From: Clostridiales bacterium
Lineage (GTDB): Bacteria; Bacillota; Clostridia; Christensenellales; Aristaeellaceae
Reading direction: 5' to 3'
Assembly (NCBI GenBank): GCA_015056245.1
Contig: SVGQ01000015.1
Location: 1 to 39,543, forward strand
DNA: 39,543 nt
Numbering within the stretch: the stretch's first letter is position 1; each line of letters starts with the position of its first letter. Both the position numbers and the translations under genes were made by a program. The notes below the pieces were generated by a model, which had not been told where the DNA came from, made no database searches, and saw nothing but the letters and a program-made list of their open reading frames with translations. Below are positions 1-8,643 of this stretch, in pieces.

Positions 1-23
1 AATTGATCCCACAACGAAAAAGG

Positions 24-60
24 CGAGCATCTGGCGAATATGCCGGATGCTCGTTTACTT
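24..60. terminator. bidirectional hairpin terminator
   Basis: CGAGCATC pairs with GATGCTCG and an inner GGC pairs with GCC. A T-rich run follows on the plus strand, and a CCTTTTT run follows on the minus strand. It could end minus-strand transcription from the XRE gene starting at 715 and also plus-strand transcription entering from outside the window. Two more small hairpins lie between it and the gene: GCACTG/CAGTGC at 82-96 and CCCTC/GAGGG at 108-124. Confidence 0.6.
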
Positions 61-202
61 AGGTGGTTGTATAAACGCAATGCACTGGCACAGTGCGTAT
101 AATTGCGCCCTCACCCAATGAGGGAGAGGCGTTATTTACCAGCTCGACAAATTGGAATTTTCGCTTTATCTGTACAATAATCTTACTGTACCAATTTATT
201 TG

Positions 203-715
203 TTATTTTAAAATAAAAGCAACTGTGTTTATCAACATTGCAACAAAAAATATACTACCTGTAATATAATCTGATTTATCTTTGCCTTCCCTTGCTTTAC
301 TTATAAAAGAAGCCCCATTGTATGCACAAATCATACTAACCAGTGGAGCTGGTGAAAGTTCCTTCCAGGCAGAAATAATAACCATTATAATAAAAACTAT
401 GCACATTGTTATGATTCCTTTACGCATAGACTTTAAATTCAACATCTCATTATAACTTGCAACTTTTTCTAATGTTTCTTTCACTTCTTCATTCATATTC
501 TCACTTTTCCTTTTGCCATCAATAATTTCCCTAACATCTACATCATAGTACTCTGCCAATATAATTAGCATGCTCAAATCTGGCAAATTATTTCCCGTTT
601 CCCAACGCGAAACAGAACGATTAGATGTATTTAATTGTTCCGCTAATTGTTCTTGTGTCATTCCTTTTTCTTTTCTTAATTCCTTTAAAAAAGAACCTAT
701 TTTCATTTGGTCCAT
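203..715 (-). CDS. XRE-family regulator with C-terminal membrane segments
   Basis: A 170-residue protein. Residues about 7-61 form a Cro/C1-type helix-turn-helix, with the typical run LRKEKGMTQEQLAEQL and the recognition-helix stretch RSVSRWETG. A charged linker follows, then two or three hydrophobic segments (about 97-115, 122-138, 150-168) that should anchor it in the membrane. The start at 715 was chosen because AAGGAGG sits 7 bases upstream; the earlier ATG at 733 contains that site. The gene is much richer in A+T than its neighbours and stands alone on its strand, so recent acquisition is plausible. XRE regulators with membrane tails are common in Firmicutes, often near stress or peptide-resistance genes. 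The ligand and targets cannot be told from the sequence. Confidence 0.85.
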   Translation of the reverse strand: MDQMKIGSFLKELRKEKGMTQEQLAEQLNTSNRSVSRWETGNNLPDLSMLIILAEYYDVDVREIIDGKRKSENMNEEVKETLEKVASYNEMLNLKSMRKGIITMCIVFIIMVIISAWKELSPAPLVSMICAYNGASFISKAREGKDKSDYITGSIFFVAMLINTVAFILK

Positions 716-855
716 ACCAAACCCTCCTTTCATAACCAGAATATCCTATGGCCTCACATTTTAACACGACACAAAGTGAGAAATGCCGTATTTATAAGGA
801 TTAGACACATTTGTCCAGTTAATTTTTATCAAGAAAATTCAAGTTTACCATTTCC

Positions 856-885
856 ATTCTATCACAGCAGCACAAGAAAACGCAA
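856..885 (-). promoter_or_regulatory. possible promoter for the XRE gene
   Basis: On the minus strand TTGCGT, an 18-base spacer and TAGAAT with a TG two bases before it could drive the regulator starting at 715, giving a leader of about 130 bases. The -35 box overlaps one arm of the inverted repeat at 881-902. The match is moderate. Confidence 0.35.
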
Positions 886-902
886 GCCAGGCAAGGCTTG
901 CG
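881..902 (-). terminator. orphan terminator-like inverted repeat
   Basis: CGCAAGCC and GGCTTGCG form a perfect 8-bp stem with a 6-base loop. On the minus strand it is followed by TTTTCTT. No gene lies directly before it on that strand, since the SPFH gene already has its own terminator at 1044-1080. The rest of 734-1043 holds no convincing gene; a GGGCTGCT/AGCAGCCC inverted repeat occurs at 967-1012. Confidence 0.45.
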
Positions 903-1043
903 CTTCCGTTGTTTGCATAATGGCTGGCGAAGGATAACTCCCTCCTTTCCATCCCCCTCCCTGGCAGGGCTGCTGTTTTTGTATGTCAAATCATGGGGTA
1001 CAAGAGCAGCCCCCTTTCGCCGGAGCTGCGGTTTATATGCGAA

Positions 1044-1080
1044 AAGGCTCCCGCCCTCTGCGAAGAGGAACGGGAGCCTT
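1044..1080 (-). terminator. terminator of the SPFH gene
   Basis: AAGGCTCCCG pairs with CGGGAGCCTT in a 10-bp stem, with a smaller hairpin in the loop. On the minus strand the stem runs into TTTTC. It lies 20 bases past the SPFH stop codon. Confidence 0.8.
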
Positions 1081-1100
1081 GCTTATTCCTGTTTCAGCAA

Positions 1101-2192
1101 TCAGCCAAGCTTGGTGCCGCAGGCGGGGCAGAACTTGCTGCCGGCGGGGACTTCCTGACCGCAACCGGTGCAGAAGGTAGCCTGAGGAGATTCCTGCTTC
1201 TGACCGCAGTTGGGGCAGAACTTGGAGCCAGCGGGTACCATACCGCCGCAACCGGTGCAGGGAGCGCCAGCGGGCGCAGCGGGCTGTGCGGGAGCCGCAG
1301 GCTGTACAGGCTGCTGAGCGGGCTGCTGCTGCATGCCCATACCCATGACCTGAGCAAACATATTGCCCATGCCCATGCCAGCACCCATGCCCATACCCAT
1401 ACCAGCCATGCTGTTGGGGGTGGTGGCAGCTTCGCGCATGGCTTCGGCAGCCTGGAACTGGGTGTACTGGTTCAGATCGCCCACAACGCCCATGGAGGTG
1501 CGACGGTCGATGGCCTTTTCCACTTCTTCGGGCAGGCTGATGTTCTCAATGTTGAAATCGCTCAGGGTCAAGCCCAGGGCTTCTACCTTGGGATTGAGCA
1601 CCTGCATGCAGTACTGGCCCAGTTCCATGTAATTGGCAGCCAGATCCAGCGCGGCGATCTTGCTCTGGGCGATGGCATCGCTCAGACCGCTGACCACCAT
1701 GCTCTTGAGCTGGTTCTCAACGCCTTCCACAGTGAACAGAGCGCTGGTGCCGAACACTTCCTTCATGAAGGTGGTCACGTCCTTGACCTTGAAGGAGAAG
1801 GAACCGAAGGCACGGATGCGGATCATGCCGAAATCGGTATCACGCATCATGACGGGGTTGGTGGTGCCCCACTTGCGATCCATGAACTGCTTGGTGTTGA
1901 CGAAGTACAGGTCGCTCTTGAAGGGAGAGTTGAAGCCGAACTTCCAGCTCTTCAGAGCGGTCAGAATGGGCATGTTCTGGGTGGTCAGCTCATAGCGACC
2001 AGGGCCGTATACGTCGGCCAACTGGCCCTCGTTGACGAAGATGGCAGCCTGGCTTTCACGGACGGTCAGCTGAGCGCCCATCATGATTTCCTTGCCATTC
2101 ATGTCATACTTGTGCACCATGGTGTTGGCAGAGGAATCAGTCCATTCGATTACGTCGATCAATTGGCCCTTGATGATGTCAAACAGTCCCAT
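1101..2192 (-). CDS. SPFH-domain protein with double zinc ribbon (YdjI/virion-core-like)
   Basis: A 363-residue protein. Residues about 1-245 match the SPFH/virion-core-like family: MGLFDIIKGQLIDVIEW at the start, then GPGRYEL and the NIENISLPEEV region before a helical segment. A Gly-Met-rich stretch (GMGMGAGMGMG) and a Pro-Ala-Gln linker follow. Two short zinc ribbons end the protein, each with CTGCG then KFCPxCG, giving eight cysteines. The start at 2192 is preceded by AGGAGT; an earlier ATG at 2288 lacks a site and overlaps the next gene. Family members act at the cell membrane and are often tied to envelope stress. It sits 40 bases after the pseudo-receiver gene with no terminator between, so the two are probably co-transcribed. 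Confidence 0.9.
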   Translation of the reverse strand: MGLFDIIKGQLIDVIEWTDSSANTMVHKYDMNGKEIMMGAQLTVRESQAAIFVNEGQLADVYGPGRYELTTQNMPILTALKSWKFGFNSPFKSDLYFVNTKQFMDRKWGTTNPVMMRDTDFGMIRIRAFGSFSFKVKDVTTFMKEVFGTSALFTVEGVENQLKSMVVSGLSDAIAQSKIAALDLAANYMELGQYCMQVLNPKVEALGLTLSDFNIENISLPEEVEKAIDRRTSMGVVGDLNQYTQFQAAEAMREAATTPNSMAGMGMGMGAGMGMGNMFAQVMGMGMQQQPAQQPVQPAAPAQPAAPAGAPCTGCGGMVPAGSKFCPNCGQKQESPQATFCTGCGQEVPAGSKFCPACGTKLG

Positions 2193-2232
2193 TGTAAAGA
2201 CTCCTTTCGATATTCCGTTGTTTATCTGATGT

Positions 2233-3027
2233 TCAGTTTGCGCTGCATTCCCGGGCAAAGGCGCACAATCCGGGAATCTGCTGCACATCCAGAACCTTCA
2301 TCCGCAGTCCCATATAGTTTTCCACCTGCTGCGCCACTTCCTCGATGAAGGCACGGACGCTTTCTTCCTCAAGCGCCCTACCCGCATCGCGAGGGTAGCA
2401 CAGTACACGAACTTCGTCCTGAGATACAACCGCCACATGCACCAGCATATGAGGTTGATCCCCACCAAAGAAGTTACGCAGGGCAACCTCCAACCGGTCG
2501 CTGCCATAATGCCAGCGTTCCGTCAGGAAGGGATCTTCTTCATCCAGCCCCAGCCGGGCCACGATGCAGGGCACATTTCCCTGCTCCGGGCAGCGAAGCA
2601 TACGCAGCCGGGCGCTGAGTTCCTTCTGGGTGGCTACCCGTCCGCTGAGCACCGCTTTCATTTGGCGGTCGCGGGTATACTGGAGCGCGTTGTTATCGTC
2701 GTACTGGTTATTGGAATGATCCGCCCGGATCTGATTGAGCAAACGATCCAGCAAACGGATGGTTTTCAGCTGTTCCTCCGGGGTGTCCTCCACATCAAAG
2801 CGGAGCATAGTGGGACAATTCTCCTCCACATGCGCATCAAGATCGGCAAAAACGCCGCTCTGATCCATGGCGATGGCATCGATGTGGTGCTTTTCCATGC
2901 AGGTGAGGGCATCCTCGGTGGTGGAGCGGAGTCTGGGCTGCTTAAAGCCCATCACTTCCCAACCGCTCATGCCCTCAAACATCTCCCGGACACTTTGTTT
3001 CTCCGTAACGATCAATAACCTGTACAC
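2233..3027 (-). CDS. pseudo-receiver protein of unknown function
   Basis: A 264-residue protein starting at a GTG with GGAGG 7 bases upstream. Residues 1-105 resemble a response-regulator receiver: MYRLLIV at strand 1 and IDAIAMD at strand 3. The paired acidic residues that normally follow strand 1 are replaced (TEKQ), and no clear switch Thr or Lys is visible, so phosphorylation is doubtful. After a helical linker (about 105-150), residues 150-264 form a mixed alpha/beta domain resembling the middle region of YesN-type regulators. The AraC-type DNA-binding domain those proteins carry is absent. It is followed by the SPFH gene in a likely operon. No specific function can be assigned. Confidence 0.8.
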   Translation of the reverse strand: MYRLLIVTEKQSVREMFEGMSGWEVMGFKQPRLRSTTEDALTCMEKHHIDAIAMDQSGVFADLDAHVEENCPTMLRFDVEDTPEEQLKTIRLLDRLLNQIRADHSNNQYDDNNALQYTRDRQMKAVLSGRVATQKELSARLRMLRCPEQGNVPCIVARLGLDEEDPFLTERWHYGSDRLEVALRNFFGGDQPHMLVHVAVVSQDEVRVLCYPRDAGRALEEESVRAFIEEVAQQVENYMGLRMKVLDVQQIPGLCAFARECSAN

Positions 3028-3065
3028 GCTATTTCCTCCGATATAAAATGGATGACACCAGTATC

Positions 3066-3094
3066 ATTATACATTGTCACAGGGAAAATTTCAA
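3066..3094 (-). promoter_or_regulatory. promoter of the pseudo-receiver-SPFH pair
   Basis: Minus-strand TTGAAA, a 17-base spacer and TATAAT. The -35 box overlaps the stop codon of the upstream dehydrogenase gene. Confidence 0.75.
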
Positions 3095-3921
3095 TGGTTA
3101 GCCTTGTCAGCGCCGTAATAATTCCGCAGAATCAGACTATTGACCCAATTGGGCAGGTACCGGTGCAGCCAGACCGCCAAATGCTGGTCAAATTTCGCCA
3201 CCCGCAAGCGGAAACGCATGTGCTTGCGCTGGGCATTGCGCACTACTTTCTGCCCCAGAGCCTCCGGCGAAAGGCCGCCGGATTCATCCCGGTGAATGAC
3301 AGTGCAGGCGCTTTCATAGGCTGCCTGATATGCGGAATCAGTTCCCTCTTGAGCAGCATGCAGGCGGGTATGATTGCTGCCGCCCCGGTGATCGCCGGGC
3401 TCCACCAGACAGACCTGCACGCCGAAGCGGCGGGTCTCCATGGCGAGACACTCTGCATAGCCTTCCATGGCGTGCTTGCTGGCGGTGTAGGCGCTTTGGA
3501 ACGGAATGCCCAGAAGGCCATTGATGGAAGAAAACAGAATGATACGCCCGCTCATCTGCTGCCGCATCAGGGGCAGAGCATGCTGCACCATACGGACCGT
3601 TCCCACGAAATTGGTTTCCAGCACCCGGCTGTATTCTTCGCAGGAGGTGTTTTCACAGGAACCCAACACCAGCACAGCGGCGGCGCAGACGATGGCATCC
3701 ACCCGCGGAGAAATCTCCAACGCCTTTTTTGCAAAGGATTCGCAGCTTTCCGGGCTGGTCACATCCAGCGGCAGGCGATACAGATCCTCTGTTGCCTCCG
3801 GAGCGGCATCAGCAAAGGATCGGGCGCCGCCGATCACCCGCCAGCCAGCTGCTGCAAATGCTTTGGCGGTTGCCATGCCCAATCCGCTGGATGCGCCGGT
3901 GACCCAAACCGTTTTCTTCAT
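3091..3921 (-). CDS. short-chain dehydrogenase/reductase (SDR)
   Basis: A 276-residue NAD(P)-dependent oxidoreductase of the classical SDR type. The nucleotide-binding motif TGASSGLG is at residues 8-15, with the structural Asn in LETNFVG near 104, Ser at 131-132 and the catalytic Tyr145 and Lys149 in YTASK. The usual NNAG motif is replaced by CAAA (about 79-82), an unusual variation but not clearly inactivating. The C-terminal substrate region (HRYLPNW near the end) resembles SDRs acting on lipids or retinol-like substrates; the actual substrate is unknown. It has its own promoter upstream and is divergent from the MFS gene at 4146. Confidence 0.92.
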   Translation of the reverse strand: MKKTVWVTGASSGLGMATAKAFAAAGWRVIGGARSFADAAPEATEDLYRLPLDVTSPESCESFAKKALEISPRVDAIVCAAAVLVLGSCENTSCEEYSRVLETNFVGTVRMVQHALPLMRQQMSGRIILFSSINGLLGIPFQSAYTASKHAMEGYAECLAMETRRFGVQVCLVEPGDHRGGSNHTRLHAAQEGTDSAYQAAYESACTVIHRDESGGLSPEALGQKVVRNAQRKHMRFRLRVAKFDQHLAVWLHRYLPNWVNSLILRNYYGADKANH

Positions 3922-3973
3922 TCGTTCATTCTCCCCTTTGGTGGTAGCAGGCTACGGATGCCGTACCTCTGTT

Positions 3974-4002
3974 ATTATACATTTTTCGCAGCATTTGTGC
4001 AA
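3974..4002 (-). promoter_or_regulatory. promoter of the SDR gene
   Basis: Minus-strand TTGCAC, 17-base spacer, TATAAT, ending 53 bases before the start codon. Confidence 0.75.
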
Positions 4003-4051
4003 CGTTTTCGCACAGCATCCAATGGGATTCCCTGCCGCCTGAACACCGCCA

Positions 4052-4080
4052 TTGACATTCCTCCGCGAAATGGCTATGAT
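4052..4080 (+). promoter_or_regulatory. promoter of the MFS operon
   Basis: TTGACA, 17-base spacer, TATGAT, 66 bases before the MFS start codon. It is divergent from the SDR promoter. Confidence 0.8.
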
Positions 4081-4145
4081 ACTTGTATCAGCGTACTTGA
4101 GCAAAATACGCATATCACACGGCAAAAAACAGGAGGAATCCGTCC

Positions 4146-5456
4146 ATGAAACTCAACACGAAGCGTACCATTCTGGTGGGTATGGCTTTCCTTTCCATCA
4201 GCGCATTCTGGCAGCTGTATGACAATGTGGTACCCCTGATCCTGAAAAACACCTTCAACATGCGCGATGATATCTCCGGTGTGATCATGGCGCTGGACAA
4301 CGTGCTGGCGCTGTTCCTGCTGCCTCTGTTCGGCAAACTGTCGGATAAGGTGTCCACCCCCTTGGGCAAGCGCCGTCCTTTCATTTTCTTCGGCACTGCC
4401 TGCGCGGTCGTTCTGATGAATCTGCTGCCCATCATGGATCACAAGATGGCGTTGCTGCCCTTTATTATTCTGCTGGGGCTGCTGCTCTTCGCCATGGGCA
4501 CCTACCGCTCCCCCGCCGTTGCCCTGATGCCCGATGTAACCCCCAAGCCCCTGCGTTCCAAGGGCAATGCCATCATCAATCTGATGGGTGCGCTGGGCGG
4601 CGTGTTCACGCTGGCAGTGACCGGCATGCTGGTAGGCAAACAGGCGAATGGTCGTCCCGATTATCAGCCGCTGTTTATCGCGGTTTCTGCCCTGATGGTG
4701 GTGGCGGTGCTGATCCTTCTGTTCTTTGTGAAGGAAAACAAGCTGACTGCCGAAGCCACCAAGATCAACGAGGAACTGGATGCTGCCAACGCAGAACAGG
4801 CAGCATCCGCCGCTGCGAAGGATCACAACATGGGCGCGCTGCCTCCAGAAATGCGCCGCAGCCTCATTTTGATTCTGGCCTCCGTATTCTTCTGGTTCAT
4901 GGGCTACAATGCCGTGAGCACTTCCTTTACCAAATACGTATCCGTACGCTGGAACTACGATCTGGCTGCCGCCTCCCAGTGCCTGATGGTGGGTACCGTG
5001 GCTGCGGTGCTCAGCTATTTACCGGTGGGTATGCTGTCCTCCCGTTTCGGTCGCAAGCGTATCATCCAGATTGGCGTTATCGTGCTGGCCTGCGCCTTTG
5101 CTGCGGCTGCCTGCTTTGCCAACTTCAGCGTAGCCATGTACGGTGTTTTCGCGCTGGTGGGCATGGCCTGGGCTATGATCAACGTGAACTCCTACCCCAT
5201 GGTGGTGGAAATCAGCAAGAGCGGCGATGTGGGCAAGTATACCGGTTACTACTACACCTTCTCCATGGCTGCCCAGATCATCACCCCCATCCTCAGCGGC
5301 ATGCTCCTGCAGCATGTGGGCTACCATACCCTGCTGCCCTATGCGGCGATCATGGTGGCGATTTCCTTTGTGACCATCAGCCTGACCCGCCACGGCGACA
5401 GCAAACCCCAGCCGCCCAAGGACAAGCTGGAAGCCTTTGATGTAGGAGATGACTGA
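4146..5456 (+). CDS. MFS transporter (SLC45/GPH sugar-transporter-like)
   Basis: A 436-residue integral membrane protein with about 12 hydrophobic segments in two halves, separated by a hydrophilic loop around residues 195-235. The segment GKLSDKVSTPLGKRRPFI between helices 2 and 3 is the MFS signature as seen in SLC45-like sucrose/maltose and GPH-type symporters. A second copy of the motif (SSRFGRKR) lies in the C-terminal half. It should take up a sugar or glycoside by cation symport, but the substrate cannot be read from the sequence. AGGAGG precedes the ATG. The glycerophosphodiesterase gene starts 2 bases after its stop, so the two are translated from one message. Confidence 0.9.
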   Translation: MKLNTKRTILVGMAFLSISAFWQLYDNVVPLILKNTFNMRDDISGVIMALDNVLALFLLPLFGKLSDKVSTPLGKRRPFIFFGTACAVVLMNLLPIMDHKMALLPFIILLGLLLFAMGTYRSPAVALMPDVTPKPLRSKGNAIINLMGALGGVFTLAVTGMLVGKQANGRPDYQPLFIAVSALMVVAVLILLFFVKENKLTAEATKINEELDAANAEQAASAAAKDHNMGALPPEMRRSLILILASVFFWFMGYNAVSTSFTKYVSVRWNYDLAAASQCLMVGTVAAVLSYLPVGMLSSRFGRKRIIQIGVIVLACAFAAAACFANFSVAMYGVFALVGMAWAMINVNSYPMVVEISKSGDVGKYTGYYYTFSMAAQIITPILSGMLLQHVGYHTLLPYAAIMVAISFVTISLTRHGDSKPQPPKDKLEAFDVGDD

Positions 5457-5458
5457 GT

Positions 5459-6292
5459 ATGACCATTCTTTGGATTCTGGCTCTGGTTCTGCTGCTGGCA
5501 GGCCTGTACCTGTTGCTGATCGCTCCTGCGGATCATCACCCGGATACCTCCATGCTGGAGGGTTGGCTCTATGCCCACCGCGGTCTTCATGACGGCAACT
5601 ATCAGGTGCCTGAGAACAGTCTGCATGCCTTCCGGCTGGCGATGGAAAACGGCTATGGTATGGAGCTGGATGTGCAGCTGACCGCTGACCATCAGCTGGT
5701 GGTATTCCACGATAAGACCCTCAAGCGAGTCTGCGGCGTGGATCGGGTGCTGCACACCCTGACCTACGACGAATTGCAGCTCTATCCCCTGCCCGACGGC
5801 TCCTGCATTCCGCTGTTTTCTCAGGTGCTGGAGCTGGTGAACGGCAAGGTGCCGCTGATCGTGGAAGTGAAGTACCACGGTAATGTGACCGCGATCGCCA
5901 AAGCCGCCTGCGAGGCGCTGCAAGGCTACAAGGGGCCCTATTGTGTGGAATCCTTCCATCCGCTGGCGATGCGTTATTTCCAGAAAAACGCGCCGGATGT
6001 GGTACGGGGTCAGCTGGCCTATGGCGGCCCGTGGAAAAAAGAGGACAATACTCTTCTTTTGCATTTCCTTTTGAAGCATCTGCTGGTGAACTGTCTCTCC
6101 CGGCCCCATTTTGTCGCGTATTCCGTACCCACGGATCATACCCTGTCCATGTGGCTGATGAAGAATCTGTTCCATCCCATGCTGGCGGCCTGGACCATCC
6201 GGGAGCAGATCGTGCTGGATGATTGCGAAGGCACCTACGATTTCCCCATTTTTGAGCTGTTCACCCCGGAAGAAACACCGGAAGACGAATAA
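5459..6292 (+). CDS. glycerophosphodiester phosphodiesterase, membrane-anchored
   Basis: A 277-residue GDPD-family TIM-barrel enzyme that hydrolyses glycerophosphodiesters to glycerol-3-phosphate and an alcohol. Residues 3-22 are a hydrophobic anchor. The catalytic core is clear: AHRGLHD (about 39-45) with the active His, ENSLHAF (about 52-58), MELDVQLT with the metal-binding Glu and Asp, and VFHDKTLKR with the second His. Length fits bacterial GDPDs. It starts 2 bases after the MFS stop, with AGGAG inside the end of that gene. The pairing with a transporter suggests use of lipid head groups or teichoic-acid-like material, though this is inference. Confidence 0.92.
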   Translation: MTILWILALVLLLAGLYLLLIAPADHHPDTSMLEGWLYAHRGLHDGNYQVPENSLHAFRLAMENGYGMELDVQLTADHQLVVFHDKTLKRVCGVDRVLHTLTYDELQLYPLPDGSCIPLFSQVLELVNGKVPLIVEVKYHGNVTAIAKAACEALQGYKGPYCVESFHPLAMRYFQKNAPDVVRGQLAYGGPWKKEDNTLLLHFLLKHLLVNCLSRPHFVAYSVPTDHTLSMWLMKNLFHPMLAAWTIREQIVLDDCEGTYDFPIFELFTPEETPEDE

Positions 6293-6320
6293 CCAATAAA
6301 CAGAAAGGGGACTGATTCCC

Positions 6321-7220
6321 TTGAAAAGACTGATTTGCCTTGTGCTGTGCCTGCTGCTTTGCCTGTCGCTGCCAGCTGCTTCTCTGGCGGAGCTGAGCTA
6401 TCTGATCGCTGACAGTGATTCCCGTCAGCTTTCTCAGGATGAACTGTGGCAATGGGATTATGAATCGCTGGGCTACATTCTCAATGAGATTTTCGCGCGG
6501 CATGGCTACAACTTCATTCCTGGCGAGAAGTACGACTACTATTTCCGCTGCATGCCCTGGTATACCCCCAACGAGAACCCCAACAATCAGGAAGCCTGCT
6601 ATCCCAAACTCAACCGGGTGGAATGGTACAACGAGCAGCAGGTGAAAGCTGTGCGCCGCCAGATGCGGGAAACCGGCAATTACAACCCCGGCGGCAAATC
6701 CGTATGGGACTATTTCTCCGCTGGCTTTGATACGCTGCAGGGCTTTGAGTACATCGAGCTGAAAGCCGGGCAGAAGCTGCCCGTATACTCTGCCCCCAGC
6801 CGTTCCTCCTGGCAGGGCGCCAACGGCAAAGCCAAGGTCAGCACTAACGGCAATGTATGGGCTGCCGGCTGGGAAAACGGCTGGCTGCTCATCATGTATG
6901 AAACCAACAGCGGCTCTGTGCGCGTAGGCTATGTGGATGCAGGCGATATCAAGGGCAATGTGCCGGAGAACCGCCGCCTTACCTACGATTACCTGCCCGC
7001 TGCCGTCAACGCCCGCTGCACCCTCACTGATGACCCCGCCCGTACCAATTCTTCCATCGTGATCCTACAGCCCGGACAGACCGTCACCTACCTGAGCAGT
7101 TATTTCAACAGCTATCCCTGGGACTATGTGGAGACCATCGCGGAAGGAAAAACCGTGCGCGGCTTTATTCCTGCCGGATGTCTGGATATCAGCCACACCA
7201 GCGATGCCATCGGTCAGTAA
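6321..7220 (+). CDS. secreted YARHG-domain protein with SH3-like tail
   Basis: A 299-residue exported protein. The start is TTG with AAAGGGG 10 bases upstream; no ATG fits the signal peptide. Residues 1-23 form a typical signal peptide (KR, a Leu/Cys-rich core, then ASLAE). Residues about 38-115 match the YARHG domain, an extracellular domain of Firmicutes, with the signature stretch LGYILNEIFARHGYNF. The C-terminal half (about 135-295) looks beta-rich and SH3-like, with patterns such as KLPVYSAPSRSSW and NGWLLIMYE that suggest cell-wall binding. It lies 28 bases after the glycerophosphodiesterase gene, probably in the same operon. Confidence 0.85.
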   Translation: MKRLICLVLCLLLCLSLPAASLAELSYLIADSDSRQLSQDELWQWDYESLGYILNEIFARHGYNFIPGEKYDYYFRCMPWYTPNENPNNQEACYPKLNRVEWYNEQQVKAVRRQMRETGNYNPGGKSVWDYFSAGFDTLQGFEYIELKAGQKLPVYSAPSRSSWQGANGKAKVSTNGNVWAAGWENGWLLIMYETNSGSVRVGYVDAGDIKGNVPENRRLTYDYLPAAVNARCTLTDDPARTNSSIVILQPGQTVTYLSSYFNSYPWDYVETIAEGKTVRGFIPAGCLDISHTSDAIGQ

Positions 7221-7272
7221 TCTGCCAGATCTGTCCATGTTCCACATATTTCTTGCTATTTTTTGCTTTTGC

Positions 7273-7301
7273 TTGAACTAAATGAAAAACATTGGTATAA
7301 T
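7273..7301 (+). promoter_or_regulatory. promoter of the BTAD regulator-thioredoxin pair
   Basis: TTGAAC, 17-base spacer, TATAAT. It overlaps a possible TTG start at 7301, which supports the later start codon at 7346. Confidence 0.8.
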
Positions 7302-7345
7302 TGTTCGATGTAGGTTTGCGACTGTTACTTTTGGGAGGATGCTGC

Positions 7346-8623
7346 ATGATGGATACCAATATTCGGATTTGCATGTTCGGAGGGTTCAACCTCTATATTA
7401 ACAACGAGTGCAAAAACACCGGCATCCTCAAATCCAAGAAGGGCATGTCGCTGTTGCAGTACATCATTCTCAAGCACGATTCTGCCGTGCCCAACTACCG
7501 GCTGATCGAGCTGCTCTGGCCCAACGAAGAAAGCAGCAACCCGGAAAACGCCCTCAAAACGCTGGTAAGCCGTTTCCGCGCGCTGCTCAACCAGTGCCAA
7601 GAAGGACTGGGCAGTTGCATTGAAGCAAGCCGGGGCGGATACCGCTTTGTTCTGCTGGAAGGCATGAGCGTGGATGTATTCGAATTTGAGGAAATCTGCC
7701 GCAAATTGCAGGGCATTCGTGAATTAACACCCGAAAACCGCGCACTCTATCAGAGAGCCCTGACCCTGTATTCCGGCGACCTGCTTTCCACCGCCGAACA
7801 GGATGAATGGGTGGTCAGCGCCAGTGTAGGCCTGCATGGTAAATACCTGAAACTGGTCTACGAGTATCTGGACTTTCTCAAGCAGACAGAGGAATACAAC
7901 GACATCATCCAGACCTGCCGTTTTGCGCTGGAAACCGATTCCTTTGACGAGCGGCTGCATCTGGAACTGATGAACGCGCTGGTGAAAACCAATCGCAACA
8001 ACGAAGCGCTGATGCAATACAAGCATGTAACCAACTTGCACTTCCGCTATCTGGGTGTAAAACCGCCGGAAGGCATTCAGCAGTTTTACAAGCAGATCAT
8101 TCAGGCAGGCAACAGCCTGGAGATGAATCTGGACAGCATGCGGGAAGAATTGCAGGAGTACGGTGATGTTTCCGGCGCTTTTGAGTGCGAATACGCCGTG
8201 TTCCGCGAGATCTACAACCTGCAGATGCGCAATCTGGAACGCTTTGGCACCAATATGTATCTGGCAATGATCATGGTCAGCAGCATGGACGGTGAGCCCA
8301 TCGATCCCCTGCGGCTGGATGATATTATGAAGGGGCTTTCTTCGATCCTGAAGGAACGCCTGCGCAAGGGCGATACCTTCACCCACTTCAGCCCGTCTCA
8401 GTTCGCGCTTCTTCTGCCCACCGTCACCGACGAGACCAGCCACATGGTCATTGAACGAATCAAACGCTTCTTCTACCAGCGCTACCCCAACAGCAATGTG
8501 ATGTTCAGCTACCGTGTAGGCCCGCTGAATCCTTCTCAGCCCGCCGGGGATGAAACCGAATCTGCCCAGAACCGCAAAAAGAAAGGTTCTGCCGGCAAGC
8601 CAACCGCGCATACAGTAAAATGA
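7346..8623 (+). CDS. BTAD-type transcriptional regulator with degenerate GGDEF-like tail
   Basis: A 425-residue protein in three parts. Residues about 5-100 are an OmpR-like winged helix (RICMFGGFNLYIN, ending GGYRFVL). Residues about 105-245 are a bacterial transcriptional activator domain with TPR-like helices (YSGDLLSTAEQDEWV, CRFALETDSFDERLH), as in SARP/AfsR regulators. Residues about 275-390 follow the GGDEF fold: LKERLRKGDTFTHFSPSQF then ALLLP, where the GGDEF signature is replaced by SPSQF, so cyclase activity is unlikely. The start at 7346 has GGAGGA 6 bases upstream and lies after the promoter. Thioredoxin follows 20 bases downstream. A transcription factor that senses a nucleotide or protein partner through its tail is a reasonable inference. 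Confidence 0.88.
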   Translation: MMDTNIRICMFGGFNLYINNECKNTGILKSKKGMSLLQYIILKHDSAVPNYRLIELLWPNEESSNPENALKTLVSRFRALLNQCQEGLGSCIEASRGGYRFVLLEGMSVDVFEFEEICRKLQGIRELTPENRALYQRALTLYSGDLLSTAEQDEWVVSASVGLHGKYLKLVYEYLDFLKQTEEYNDIIQTCRFALETDSFDERLHLELMNALVKTNRNNEALMQYKHVTNLHFRYLGVKPPEGIQQFYKQIIQAGNSLEMNLDSMREELQEYGDVSGAFECEYAVFREIYNLQMRNLERFGTNMYLAMIMVSSMDGEPIDPLRLDDIMKGLSSILKERLRKGDTFTHFSPSQFALLLPTVTDETSHMVIERIKRFFYQRYPNSNVMFSYRVGPLNPSQPAGDETESAQNRKKKGSAGKPTAHTVK

Positions 8624-8643
8624 CAACGACAGGAGGAAAACAA

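Noticed and set aside
993-2348. 451-residue open frame on the plus strand, rich in His, Ala and Gly
   Set aside because: It is antisense to the SPFH gene and arises from its codon bias; it has no ribosome site and no recognisable domain.
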